A stretch of 64,000 nucleotides of DNA. Origin: Ottelia alismoides (taxonomy: Eukaryota; Streptophyta; Magnoliopsida; Alismatales; Hydrocharitaceae). Location: the NCBI GenBank assembly GCA_037367405.1, contig JAZKJV010010526.1:584501-648500 (forward strand), written 5' to 3'. Positions 43,401 to 55,491 of this stretch are shown here, piece by piece. Both the position numbers and the translations under genes were made by a program. Within the stretch, counting starts at the first letter, position 1, and each line of letters begins with the position of its first letter. A model generated the notes under the pieces. It searched no databases. It had not been told where the DNA came from and saw only the letters and a list, made by a program, of their open reading frames with translations.

Positions 43401-44640
43401 AGAGGTGAAGATTCTGCTGCTGGTGGACAAGCAAGGCGCCCCCAGTGGCGGCAGCGGCTGGTGCCCCTCTTTCCCTTGTGTGCTAGAAACAAAAGAATCC
43501 CTAGGGGTGTATTATTAAAAATATTGGAAAATTATCATAGAGGCAACTTGATGTTTGGAAAATTACAATTCAACCCCTTCCTCCACTGTGAGCACGTGCA
43601 CCGCATGCCTCCATTGGGTAAATTGCAAGTTTTATTCCCAGTTTATTTCTTTATATTCTCTACAAAAAACTTTAAGCAAATTACACATAAGTCCTTGTGA
43701 TTCCAGACCTTAAATTTGCTTGCTCTCCTTGATGAAATAAATATTTTTATTGTTCTAAAGATTTTATAAAAATTTGTGTAGGCTCCTGTTTTGTGCTTAA
43801 ACATTGTATAAAATTTTCATCACTTTTCATCAGCATTTGATATTTTTTAAAAAATAAAAAATAGTGTCTTTTGTCTGCCCAAAATTTGAAAATTCATAAA
43901 AATTCAAAAATGTGCCTAAAAATTCCAAAAAGATTACTGTAGGTGTATTTATTATCTATTAAATCTATCCAATTTTTGTGCATTAATCATTTATAATACT
44001 AAAAAAAGTGTGAAAAACTAAAAATCTTAAAAAAATTGTAGAAAATTCTAGGAAAATCAAAAAATTATGATTTCAGTAGATGTGTGTAGATAATTATTTG
44101 TACTTTAGTTTAAAAATAATTTCTAGGAGTTTTGGGCAATTGAAGTATTTTTCAGTTGCAAAATACTCTTGGTTGTGTACTGCTCACATCTTTCTCCACT
44201 ATTTGATTTTTATAAAATCACAAAGACATCATAAAAATAAGAAAAAAATTACCAAAAGCATTTTAAAACATATAAAACACAAAAATATGTTCTCTGTAAT
44301 TTTCTGAGCATCCTTTAAAATATTTCAGTGTGCTGTATGTATTTTTACCCCTTTGTGCGTATTGCATCTTATTTGAAAATAAAAACAATTGAAAAACCAA
44401 AAACCACTAAAAAATTATCTTTGAAATTTGATTACTAAGTTTTTAAATAGCGCTCCTTGTGTTCGACCCTGGTCGCTATACTAGGTAAATTGAATAGCGA
44501 AGACCGCTTACATTCCATTGCTTGATTTCTTTTGAGTGGTTTATAAATACATTTTTTCTCGTTGATTACACTTGGTGATTCAGGTCACAACAACCCTTGT
44601 TTATTTCATACTAAACCCGGGTTGTCAGGCGTGTCATCAA
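43400..44640 (+). repeat. H: 3' part of a gypsy-type LTR
   Basis: Ends GTGTCATCA at 44640 like the LTR of B, with the U5 GTTCGACCCTGG element at 44461-44472 and the same AT-rich layout. Its 5' end, LTR start and promoter are missing; the left border is uncertain (43400-43470). No PBS follows. It abuts the - strand LTR of E head to head at 44641. Confidence 0.7.
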
Positions 44641-45666
44641 GATGTTATATAGGCTTCCCAGGGTGTTGAGATGATCGTGAAAAAGCATGCAACCCTAGGA
44701 AGATCTGCGCCTTCCTAGGGATCCACGAGGGTCTTGGATCAAGGGAGATAGCTCGGATGAAAAATCGAATTTAGAGGAGCCTTGATCCGACTGGGAAACA
44801 AGGTAGAAGAAGCTCCGGTGGAAGGAGTCAGGTTGGGTCAAGCCTGGAAGAGGGCGTTGACCCGCAGTCAACACCGACTCCGACCTATCAGAGAAAAGGA
44901 ATTTATAAATTATTTATAAAATCAATAAAATAGTAAATGAATTCAAAATGAAAAGTGTTTAAAATAAAAAATGTTTATTAATTTTCAAGGAATTTTTCTG
45001 TGATTTTTATATATTTTTATGAAAAATAAATTAGTCTATATAAAATATGTAGTGTTATATACATGTATAATATACCTATGTATTTTGTACAATTATTTTT
45101 ATTTTGTTATTTTATATTAATACCCTAATTTTGTAATTTTGTATTTTATTTATTTTCAACATGTTTTATGGTGTCCAAAATAATTTTTATTTTTTATGAT
45201 CTATTTACATGTATAGAATAAATAGGGAATGAGACCTATATACATGTATCTTATACAAAAGAGAGAGGATTTTATTTTATTTTTTTATTTTTATTTTTTT
45301 TAGGACTATATAAAAGGAGGTAGAAAGAATATTTTATTTTTAATTTGTCAAAAATAAGTATTTACATATACAGGTGATAAGTACACATAGAGTACACCCT
45401 ATCTCTCTCTACTTATTTTGTTTTGGCGATCATGTCAAGGTTTGACCTTATCTTGGGGTTCGGGTCACTCTGTATTTATTCTAAATACCTCCTTCCTTTT
45501 TCTTTTCCTTTATTCTTTTATTTTTGCACAAATATATGCTAATTATTCAATGTTAACACATGCATGCTGAATGCTAACTTCATCTATTTACACCTATTTA
45601 CATGATGCTTTGTCAAGATAAATAGCTAAAATAAAAGAATAAAGAGTGACAATCAGGGATTCGTCA
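44641..45666 (-). repeat. 3' LTR of element E (5' part only)
   Basis: On the - strand it starts TGACGAATCCC at 45666 and runs through an AT-rich U3 similar to B to a TATA box (- strand TATATAA, 44645-44651), where it is cut by H. Confidence 0.8.
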
Positions 45667-45682
45667 CCCCCTATACTTTACC
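45667..45682 (-). other. Polypurine tract of element E
   Basis: - strand GGTAAAGTATAGGGGG next to the LTR; preceded on that strand by a TTTGCTA/TAGCAAA hairpin (45683-45702). Confidence 0.85.
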
Positions 45683-47227
45683 TTTGCTAGTCCCTTAGCA
45701 AACACTAATTTGAAAAAGAAGTGAAAAAAAGAAGAAGAGAAAAAAAGGAGAATCAAGGTTGATTATTAAACTTGTATTTCTTAAATTGAAGTAAGTAGCT
45801 TAGTCAGACCTTTGGATTATTAGTTTGTCGGAACCTTATTTAGACCTAAGCTTAAGACTCAACAGCCTGTAAGTTCCACCAATCTATGGTCAAGACTCCT
45901 CAATAATCCAGATCTGAACAATTCTACAAAAAACAAACTCTAATGACAATGAATCTTTCCTTATACGGTGTAAGTGATCTGTAGCTCCCTGCATCAGAAA
46001 TGACAAGGCAACAACCTCCCTAAGCAAGGTAACTCCAATGCCCTAGTCTAGAAGCTCTTTCCTCGCAGGAGCAGGGTATTCCCTTCCATGTTCAAGTTCA
46101 ATCGGCTAAAAAAGTGGAGGAAAGAAGAGAATGGACCGTGGCCAATGTAGCCACGTATCCCTGGGAGCCCAACCAATGTAGCTGAGTCTCCCGCTACAAG
46201 CTTCATGAGATGAGAAGGTGTAACATAAGCTTTGCTTTATTTGGCTATATACACTCCAACACGCATTTTGTCTTCTACCAGGCCTGTCCACTTTTTTGGA
46301 GTTTTTATTTCTTTTGTACTTTTTTTAAATCTGCATATGTGCAACATATCTACATGGTGAAACATATATACATAAGGACTTTTTTTTCTTGAGCCAGTAG
46401 ACTATCCCTCTTTTGAACCATTATTGCAACCCACAACTCCTATCATTATACATCAACACTGCTAGACCAAGTTGAGATGCAATTAACTCCCTAAAGGAAG
46501 ATGAGAGGTTCTGCCTAGAAGTACTACCATCGTATGCTACCTCAAGCCAAAGGAAACTACCTCCTCACCACCTCATCCGTAGAGAGCTGAGTATAAAGTG
46601 CTCGTCCAAGTGAAGCCATTGTCTATGAGAGTCATGTGTGCGTTGTTAAATGTTCTACTTAGGCTCATCAAGATGACATGTGAACATATCCTACTGGACT
46701 CAAAGAATTAAGTCACTAATGAACCTAAAAGTCTTAACCCCAAATCCTATAAGGTTCCTCTAAAAATTAGGTGGATTAAGATCTTAAACAAGCTCCATTT
46801 TCCAATTTAATTCTAGATTAGTTTAAATGTCAACTATGATTCAGAAGAATATACAAATATATACAAAAATCTTTTATGCAATTTTTTAAAGTTTGGAAAC
46901 ATGCAAATTTCTAGAAAATGTTTGAATATATGCATGCATGAATGCATAAGTTTTGCAAACTATTTACCCACATTTTGCACAAGGGGTTTTTGCAAACTTT
47001 TGTTTTTCAAACATTTTTACAAAATTTTGGATATGTACATAATTTTGATACAAAAATATTTACAAACTTTTCACAATCAAAATATTTTTACAAACATTTG
47101 TACAAAAATAGTTTTTATAAATAGCTATGTATGTGCAGGAAAGAATTTTATGTACAGGAAAATTTTAAAAAAAATTGTGATTTTTACTAGGTGTATTTTA
47201 GACATTTTATTTATTAACACACCCACA
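45683..47227 (-). other. Conserved noncoding 3' block of element E
   Basis: Reverse-strand counterpart of 10653-11916 (A) and 35940-37540 (B). Recognisable words: GGGATAGTCTACTGGCTCAA, TTCTTTGAGTCC, ACATGTCAT, GGCTACATTGG twice. Confidence 0.7.
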
Positions 47228-47579
47228 CAAAGTACGAGTTATGGCTAATGTATATATGCAATATATATGACACCCCCTACTCAAACGATGTCCTCAGAGT
47301 GATCAAAGAGCGGTGAAGAAGACATAACTCATGCTTAGTATAAGGAAGTGGAAAGAAAGGCTATACTACAATGATGAATAAAACAAAATAATGTCGAAAT
47401 CGATGATCCCATTATACATAGGATCAAGTAATCCTAAGTATAGCAGACTATACTCAAAGGGAAAACTGAGTGATAGAATGTACAGGGTCTACTTGCAGCA
47501 AAACAAAGGTAAAAAGAATCAAAAGAATGTAAAAATCTGAAACCCCCTATACTTAGGGTAAAGTACACCCTAAGTATAG
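47228..47579 (-). repeat. Hairpin-plus-purine modules of element E (three)
   Basis: Stems 47548-47560/47567-47579 (perfect, six-base C-run on the + strand), 47413-47424/47431-47442 (one mismatch, G-run decayed) and a long imperfect module 47273-47344. 47228-47268 is the shared AGTACGAGTTATGGCTAATG block. Confidence 0.85.
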
Positions 47580-47708
47580 CATAATCATAAGATGCAAATG
47601 GGATGTTAGACAAAAGAATGTGTGATATGGATATCTGGATCTATACAAGGTGGAAGACAATGATAATCATGCACGATATGCAAATGATGTGAGTCAAAAG
47701 AGCACATC

Positions 47709-48880
47709 TCATGCAAAATGAATCGGGTCTACGTCAACAATCAGCGGATCATGATCTAGATAAGGCTTGAGGCACTGACCGTTGACGCGAAAGGTAGACT
47801 CAGATGTCATCTCAGATATGTCGATACTACCATTATCATGCACCTTTCGTACTAGGTATGGTCCTTTCCATTTACTCTGCAATTTCCTTGGAAATAATCT
47901 AAGCCTGGCATCAAACAACCATACTCTCTGATCTGGCTCAAACTGTTTATGGCTGATATGAGAATTATGCCATATCTTCACTAGTTCCTTATACTGAAGG
48001 ATGTTTGAAAAGGTTGTATCTCTAAGCTCCTCTAAGGCTGCCAATTCTGCCTTCCTTTGATCACCTATACTCTTTGAATCCAATAATATCTCAATGACAA
48101 CCCATAGTGACTTATGCTTAATCTCAATAGGTAAATGGCAGGGCTTACATAAACGAGATGAAAGGGAGTGGTGTCTTGAAGGAAGCCCGATATGCCCACA
48201 ATACCGAGTCCAAAAGCTGTGACTAATACTTCCGGTCTAGACGGACTACCTTCTGCAATATCGTCTTGATCTCCTTTTTAGATAATTCAGCAAGACCATT
48301 GGTGTGAGGATGATATGGAGTGGCAACTTGATGGTCTATGCTGAACTAGTTAGCAAGGGCCTTTACCTTATCGTCGATGAAGTGAGACCCCCTATCAGAT
48401 ATTAATACTCTAAGCACACCGAACCGTGAAATGATATTCTTCCTCAAAAATTTGCAATCATTCATAGCATATGCGGTTCGGGCGGGTATGGCCTCAACCC
48501 AATGACTCACATAATTAAAAACCAACAGAATGTATTCGAATCCCTGACTCTTAGGGAATGGACCCATGAAATCGATGCCTCAAGCGTCAAAAACCTCACA
48601 GAAGTGAATGGGTTGAATCGGCATCATATCGTGTTGTCCACAAGTGCCCATCCTATGACAGTCAATACACCTCTTCACGAATTCGTTAGAATCCTTGAAG
48701 AGTGTAGGCCACCATAGGCCGGATTGGAGCATTTTTTGTGCTGTTCTCCTCCCAAAATGATGTCCTCCTACCTCAAGCTTGTGGTATTAGGTGAGGACAC
48801 TGTGGTGCTCCTCCTGAGGAATGCACTGACGCCGGAATCTATCCCCTTCTTCATAATAAAGGATGGGATCCTCCCAATGG
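47709..48880 (-). pseudogene. Integrase of element E
   Basis: On the - strand: an HHCC-type finger (HKLEVGGHHFG ... RCIDCHRMGTC, about 48620-48780), the core with GIDFMGPFP (first Asp), ISDRGSHF (second Asp) and a C-terminal domain with HISHKQFEPDQRVWLFDARL. A Trp before GID has become TGA, and the middle of the core (48084-48345) needs frame changes. It retains the finger that element A has lost. Not functional. Confidence 0.85.
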
Positions 48881-49655
48881 CAGGACTTGGCATTCACAAG
48901 GAAAGTCTCAAGTCGTTGTCTGGGCCAACCTCGTGGAACTTTCATAGCGACAAGATAGTTCAGAATTCTAGTGTACCATGGGAGAGAGGCGATAGCAAAG
49001 ATCGCCTCATCTGGGAAGGTCTCTGTAATAGGATCAGTCTGCTCAGATTCCTCAAGATTTTCCAAATGGGAGAGAAGATCCACCACCAAATTCTTGACTC
49101 CAGGCTTATCCTTAATCTCAATATCAAACTCCTGGAGTAGAAGGATCGATATAGTCAATCTCGCTTTGGAATCCTTCTTCATCATGAGGTACTTGATGGC
49201 AGTATGATTAGTAAAGATAGTCACTTTGGATCCACGAATATATGATTTGAATTTATCTAAGGCAAACACTATGGCTAGCATCTCTTTCTCCGTAACTGTA
49301 TAGTTCTGCTGATCGACATCCAATATACGGCTAGCGTAGTGAATGGAAAATGGCACTCCATCCCTCCTCTGTCCTAGCATGGCCCTCATAAAAAAATTGG
49401 AGGCATCCATCATGATCTCGAATGGGAGAGACAGTCAGGCAGCTGAGGACAAGAGTCTCAACAACTAGGTTTTTGAGAGTCTCGAATGACGCAAGACACT
49501 TGTCATCAACAATGAACTTAGTGTCTTTCGTTAGAAGATCAGTGAGCAGTCGGGAAATCCTGCTGAAGTAGTGAATGAAACGACGGTAGAAACCGACATG
49601 CCCTAAAAAAGACCGCAACTGCCGTAAGTTAAATTGTGGATTGAGTTTCCTGATG
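48787..49655 (-). pseudogene. RNase H and RT end of element E
   Basis: - strand: [17 protein letters not shown], then RNase H with [36 protein letters not shown] and TNHTAIKYL (Asn where element A has Asp). The N-terminal side stops at 49655, where the target site of the solo LTR F begins; the RT resumes at 53306. A frame change lies near 49420. The segment 48787-48880 is the start of integrase in the same frame. Confidence 0.85.
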
Positions 49656-49879
49656 ATATCAGATGAAACCGTGTTTCATGCCTTTAATTCACTGAAATTA
49701 ACCCCCTATCTAAGACTAAGTGTCAATAAAAACCAGAAAATCCTTGTCTTTATCAGAGTCATTGAATAAATTAAAAACATAAAAAATGGTATAATTAAAA
49801 TCCGTGGTGTTTTTAACCTTAAAAATACCGTTAAAAATATTTTCTACCTTTATTTGACCTCATCTCTATTTTTGGTCAC

Positions 49880-49920
49880 CATGAAAATTGTAGATCTCAT
49901 CGAGATCTACAACTTTCATG
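49880..49920 (+). repeat. 41-bp hairpin in LTR F
   Basis: Arms 49880-49897 and 49903-49920 match in 17 of 18 positions around the loop CATCG. Equivalents: 12448-12488 in A and, weaker, 25110-25150 and 18940-18980 in C. Confidence 0.85.
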
Positions 49921-51008
49921 TTTTGAGTTTTTCCAAATTCGGCCATCTACCTCCTGATTATTCACTTTTATCCTCGAATAACCTGATTGGGCCACGTGGC
50001 GCCCTCTGGTTGCACCACGCGGCCCATCCTTCTCGCGCCACGTGCGCTGCCTCTCTGCCATTCGATCGCTTCCAGCAGTTTCCATCTCAACCGCTCTTCT
50101 TTGCCTTTTCCTCTACCATCCGATCGTACTCCTGATCTCATCACGCCCATCTGATAGCGCACCTTCCGCAGCACGACACATGGCGTGCTCTATCACCGCT
50201 CGATCAAGCGACGTACCTAATATCTTCATCATTCAACCATGCCTTGATATCCACCATCTGATCTATTCGGATCCTTCATATTAACCAACGGCCCCCGCCT
50301 TTTGCTCAGCTTGCCACGTGGCGCTCCATATGCCCATTGATCATATCTCCTTCAATTAAATCCAAGCCGCCTGTTGGCGCCGTTCGCTCCGCCCTCCACG
50401 TGGTGCTCTCTACGCCATTCCATCACGCAACCCAAAGTTAATCCTAACCTTCCTTTAGCGTCTGTCCTACAGCCGTTGGATCTCAAGATCCAACAGCCAA
50501 AGTGTCATCGTCAACCTCTGGTCCTCTCTCTCACATGATCAGCCACCTCGCGCACCCATCAGCCCCTTCCTATTTCTCCCGTCATCTCGGCCACCATATC
50601 CACTCGCCACAAACCCCACGTCGTAACCTAATCAAACACCGTCCTCGTGGGTCTTCCCTCACTCCACGATGTCCTCTTTGCTGCTCCATCTCTCCCACGC
50701 AAGCCACGACCATCACCAGCAAAACCTCCACTTCTCACCATCAAATAACCCCCCTCCGCCACCAATTCACCCTGTCCACCTTTACGTGGGGAATCGCCCA
50801 GCGAACTGTCGTCCCCCAGTGACAGCGAGGGGGTGGAATGGATTGCGAAGACGACGAGATCCTTCGGTTTGGCCCACCGCCTTCCATGGCTGCGTCGCGG
50901 AGCTTCGCCTCCGCTTGAGCTGCCCCACCTGGCTGAGGGTGTCCAGCGAAGACCCGGGGTTCACATCGAACCCCAAGCCCAAGCCTCCGACCGCCATAAT
51001 TCCCCAGG

Positions 51009-51299
51009 TAAGCTTCCTCGACTTCCTTTGTATTTTTCTATATATTCTCCTAATTCACTAGGTCATTCTAAGCTCGATCACTCTCCATTGTTAATCCTTC
51101 GAGCTTCATCGCACACCCACCTCCTTTGTGCACCTCTCAGATCACCTCCTCTCCCTTCTCCGCTACTGGTCACCTCCGACCCATCTCCTCCGCCCTTTCT
51201 GGTGGAGGAGCTCCGGTTCCTCCATCTCGTCGTTCGCCTGGAACCTCACACCACTCACATTCACGTCCGCACGCTTCGGCTATGCAACTAACCATGCAG
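51009..51299 (+). other. Candidate intron in LTR F (291 bp)
   Basis: Donor CCAG|GTAAGC (near-ideal), branch-like CTAAC (51288-51292), acceptor CATGCAG. Acceptor context ACGCTTCGGCTAT as in A and C. The TATA box is not clear (perhaps TCAAATAA near 50740). Confidence 0.55.
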
Positions 51300-51906
51300 G
51301 TACTCGAGCCTTCAATAGTCAGAAGTCATCTCCAGAGCTTCTTCGCTAAGATCGTTTCCGGCATACTTGCTTTGCCTGCCTCCTCCAGACGTCCCAGCTG
51401 CTTCGCCGAGCTTCAAGGTTGTTTTCCCGGTGGTCAAGAGCAGCTGGGGGCTTGCATCGATGCCAGAGAAGAGCGGTGGAGCTTGGACCACTTCACCGGA
51501 GTCCTAGTTCCACCGCCCGTTGAAGTTGAGGATGAAGGCACATGCACCGTTTGATGCTACTCCCTGGAGCTCATCAAACGATGTAGGAGCGTCCATGTCG
51601 ACATCTATCGAAGCCTTCAGATATCGTCTGATCTCGATGATCAGACGGTCTTAGATGGGCCACGTGTCATCCACAGAGCCCCTCTGAACCTCAGTTCCCT
51701 ACCTGTAGGCTCGTCCCACCCGAGCCATTGCCGAGCCTAGTTCGAGCCCGAAGCGACAACCGAAGAAGCCCCGAGCCTCAGAGCCGATCCGAGCCTAGAA
51801 GTGCACGTGCAAATCACGTGTACTATGGGTAAATTACAGGGAGGCCCAGCCACCTTCTTCAAATTGCAACCAGGTCCTAGTGTCACATACCGAGCTAGTG
51901 CATTGG

Positions 51907-53125
51907 GTGTATTTTGCATTTATACCCTCGCGGGGTTTAAAAAATGCAAAAATACCGCTATGCGTATGGGTTATTTACAGGGAGGGTCCCAAACTTTCTT
52001 TTAATTACATTTTAGTCCCTCTCAGGGACCTGTTTGTTAGTTGTCTTTCATGTTTTCTTATAGTTATGCCCTTGTCTTCTTTCATGCATATCTTGAGCAT
52101 CGTATCTCTGTTTCAGTTGATTTTAATTTCATTTCAAAGCTTTTTTGATGAACTTTTTAATGGCACATACATTTCTTGTTTTGGACAATGTGATTTTGAT
52201 GCATTATTATAATAGCCAAGTGTCTATTGTTGCTCATGTTTATGCCCTGCTTAAGTTATCCATCGAGTTTGTTACTTTAATTAAACCCGAAATTAACTTT
52301 CTTTTTTTTTTTAAATTTGCTCATCATTTTGACCTAGGGAATATTTGCATTGCATTTAATTGCATTTATTTGCATGATTAAAAATCAAATAAAAAATGCA
52401 TAATTCCATGTTTACTGGATGCATTGTTGTTTTGTCTTCGTGCATTTATTGACCTACGGTTCTCTAACTCAGTACTTAATAAAATTCATGAGTCTAAATA
52501 TCACGTGACGACCATGTGCACCAGGTGTATTTTGCATTTATACCCTCGTAGGTTTTAATAATTGCAAAAATACCCCTGTGCGTATGGGTTATTTACAGGG
52601 AGGGTCTCAAACTTTCTTTTAATTGCATTTTAGTCCCTCTCAGTGACATGTTTGTTAGTTATCTTTCATGTTTTCTTATAGTTATGCCCTTGTCTTATTT
52701 CATGCATTTCTTGGTCATCGTATCTCTATTTCAATTGATTTCAGTTTCATTTCAAAGCTTGCTTGATGAACTTTTTAATGGCACATACATTTCTTATTTT
52801 GGACACTATGATTTTGATGCATTATTATAATAGCCAAGTGTCTTTTGTTGCTCATGTTTATGCCTTGCTTAAGTTATCCATCGAGTTTGTTACTTGAATT
52901 AAACCAGAAATTAACTTTCTTTTTTTTAAATTTGCTCATCATTCTTACCTAGGGCATATTTGCATTGCATTTATTTGCATTTATTTGCATGATTAGAAAT
53001 CAAATAAAAAATGCATAATTCCATGTTTACATGATGCATTGTTGTTTTATCTTTGTGCATTTATTGACCTATAGTCTCTAACTCAGTATTTAATAAAATT
53101 CATAAGAGTCTAAATATCACTAGAG
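51907..53125 (+). repeat. Tandem duplication of about 618 bp in LTR F
   Basis: GTGTATTTTGCATTTATACC begins at 51907 and again at 52525; the two copies stay alignable to about 52500 and 53125 with scattered changes. Confidence 0.85.
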
Positions 53126-53305
53126 AGGCTCGTGTCCCTGAGTTCGACATTGGGCTTGCCCAAGCAAAATACAAATACGACCATTCGATTCTATTGACAT
53201 AGCAATTAAATGGTCTTTGATGAACCGAAAATCCTGCCCTCTAAGAGTGCAGAATTAACACCCGGTTCGTCATCGCAGCCGGACTGGATTTGGCCTGTCA
53301 ATATC

Positions 53306-54060
53306 CACCTTGGTCTGATCAACCTCCATGCCCCTATTGGAGATGATATGACCAAGCACCGTTCCTTAATCACCATGAAGTGACTCTTCTCCCAATATAA
53401 GACAAGATGAACCCCTATACAACGCTGAAGAACATGGTCTAGGCAATCAATACATGCATCAAACCCATCATCGCAGACCGAAAAGTCATCCATGAAGATC
53501 TCCAAACAGTCACCCACCATGTCCGAGAATATGGACAACATACACCTTTGGAATGTTGACAGGGCATTACATAGACCAAAGGGCATCTGTCTGAAAGCAT
53601 AAGTCCGAAACAGACATGTGAATGTCGTTTTGTCCTAGTCCTCGGGCGCTATGGCCACCTGATAGAAACCAGAGTATCCATCAAGAAAGCAGTAGTGACT
53701 CTTCCCAACTGGCCTCTCTATAGTCTGATCAATAAAAGGCAACGGGAAATGATCCTTCTTGGTGGCTTGATTCAATCGTCTGTAGTCCACACAGACCCTC
53801 CGAGAAGTGGGTACCCGAGTGGCCATCTCCTCTCCATACTCACTTACAACTGTAGCGATGCCTGTCTTCTTGGGTACAACATGTAATGGACTAACCCACA
53901 CGGAGTTAGAGATGGGGTAGATAAAATCGGTGCTCCACCATTTGGATATCTCCTTCATGACAACCTCTCGAAGATTCAGGTCCAGCCGTCGCTAAAACTC
54001 ACGCGATGGCTTGGCTTCCTCCTCGAGATAGATATGGTGGGAGCACAGAGCCAAACGTAT
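53306..54060 (-). pseudogene. Reverse transcriptase of element E
   Basis: - strand: EISKWWSTDFIYPISNSVW, VCVDYRRLNQATKKDHF, FLDGYSGFYQVAIAPED, MPFGLCNALSTFQRCM and FMDDFSV (catalytic pair intact). One TAG (CAG to TAG) after APED is the main break in this part. The frame is otherwise open from 53958 to about 53400. RT thumb/connection continues across F at 49655. Confidence 0.88.
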
Positions 54061-55290
54061 CCCTTGGAAATCAGTTATACTCAATCCTATCACCTTGCGG
54101 TTCCTTTCAAGAACCTCCATCAAATGAGATTCTTGCTCTCCAGTCAAATCTGTTGAGATAATGACTGGTGCATCTCATGATTACCCAAAAGGAACCTATA
54201 CATAAGTGACTGCGGTAAAGGCTTCAGTTCAGGACAACTGGGAGCTAGCAAATCTGACCTCTAAAAAGTTTGAGTGAATGCAATCAGATCTAAATGTAAG
54301 AACTCTCGCTGATCATGACAAACCCGTGAAGACGACCCTGCTGGTGTATCTATGCTCGGTGCTGGCACAGTCTCCACCGTAGTTGTTAGCTCTGTGGAAT
54401 TTAAACAAGGTAATCATAAAACTTTACGCAGTCTATGTCTGAATCCGAGGGATATGAATCAGAATCACAAGACACAAAATTTGCTTCGTCGTCCTGAATG
54501 TGGTCGTCAGCCTCAAAAGTGTCCTCGGCCAAGATTGTGCTCTCCGAACTCTCCTCTGCTGGAAACTGTGGATCCGCAGCATCTGAAGGTGAGAGAAGGG
54601 CCCATGAACGGGATCAGTCCACGAGGCTTCATCATCAGTGATCACAAAGTCACACTCTTGTTGGACGTATCATTTTGCCTCTGTCGTCTGCTCTACATCA
54701 CTGAACTACGCTGAGCAAGATGAATCTTGCGTTCTAGTATCGTCGATCGTCTTTATTTGTATACTCTCGCCCTTGAAGTGAAAGTATACCTTCCCACTAC
54801 CATGGTGTGACACTGCTTTGGTTGTGGCCAAGAATGGTCATCCTGAAATGATGGGGGTATCGGTCAAAGACTCAGGGAACTCCATGTCTAACACAATGAA
54901 GTCCAAGGGGAATTTCAGGCCCTGAATTATGACGACCACATCCTTCAACAACCCCTTCGGACTCTTGACAGATCGATCAGCAAACTGAAGGTCTGTCTTG
55001 CTCTATCGAAGAGGGTCAAACTCGAATCGGTCGAGTATGGCTGTAGGAAGGAGGTTGATGGAAGAGCCACTATATAGTAGAGTACGATCAAATCTCTGCT
55101 CATGAATGTGGCATCTGACATAGGGAGCTCCTGCATCTGGCCTCTTGGCTGGCAGACGATTCTGAATAGCGAAGCAAGTGGCACGGGTCAGCACATGGAT
55201 CTCTGCTTGATGGTTCCTCTTCTTCTTGGGGATAGTGGTTTTCTCTCTCAAGTTCCTCTGGAAGAGAGGGATGTGCTCAAGTGACTCCTA
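54061..55290 (-). pseudogene. Protease and PR-RT linker of element E
   Basis: The protease is at 55003-55251: LLYSGSSINLLP shows the active-site motif with Tyr in place of the catalytic Asp (GAT-type codon to TAT), so it is dead. ATCFAIQNRLPAKRPD upstream corresponds to the basic segment of A. 54061-54990 is the acidic linker with multiple stops; it is poorly conserved. Confidence 0.8.
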
Positions 55291-55491
55291 TAGAGTTAGT
55301 TGTATATAGAATCTATCAATCATCTGCTGGCTGAACTCTAACTGTTGATCTTTTTTTATTTTCTTTTTTATTCCTCTTTGCCAAGTGGAGTGCGTAAGGA
55401 AAGGGGATGGCTGAGCCCTCCTTAGATAGAGGGCTAGGAATAGGTTTTTGTTGCTGAGAGGGCATGTTATCCATACAAGTATTATCAATCA

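Larger units (their letters stand above)
49661..53300 (+). mobile_element. F: solo LTR inserted in element E pol (3640 bp)
   Basis: ATATC lies at 49656-49660 and 53301-53305. The LTR starts AGATGAAAC, probably TG mutated to AG, with palindrome ATGAAAC/GTTTCAT, and ends GGCCTGTCA. The E reading frame joins across it at KVDII. No internal sequence, so a solo LTR. It shares a U3 hairpin, the GTTGGATCT palindrome and a candidate intron with A and C. Confidence 0.9.
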
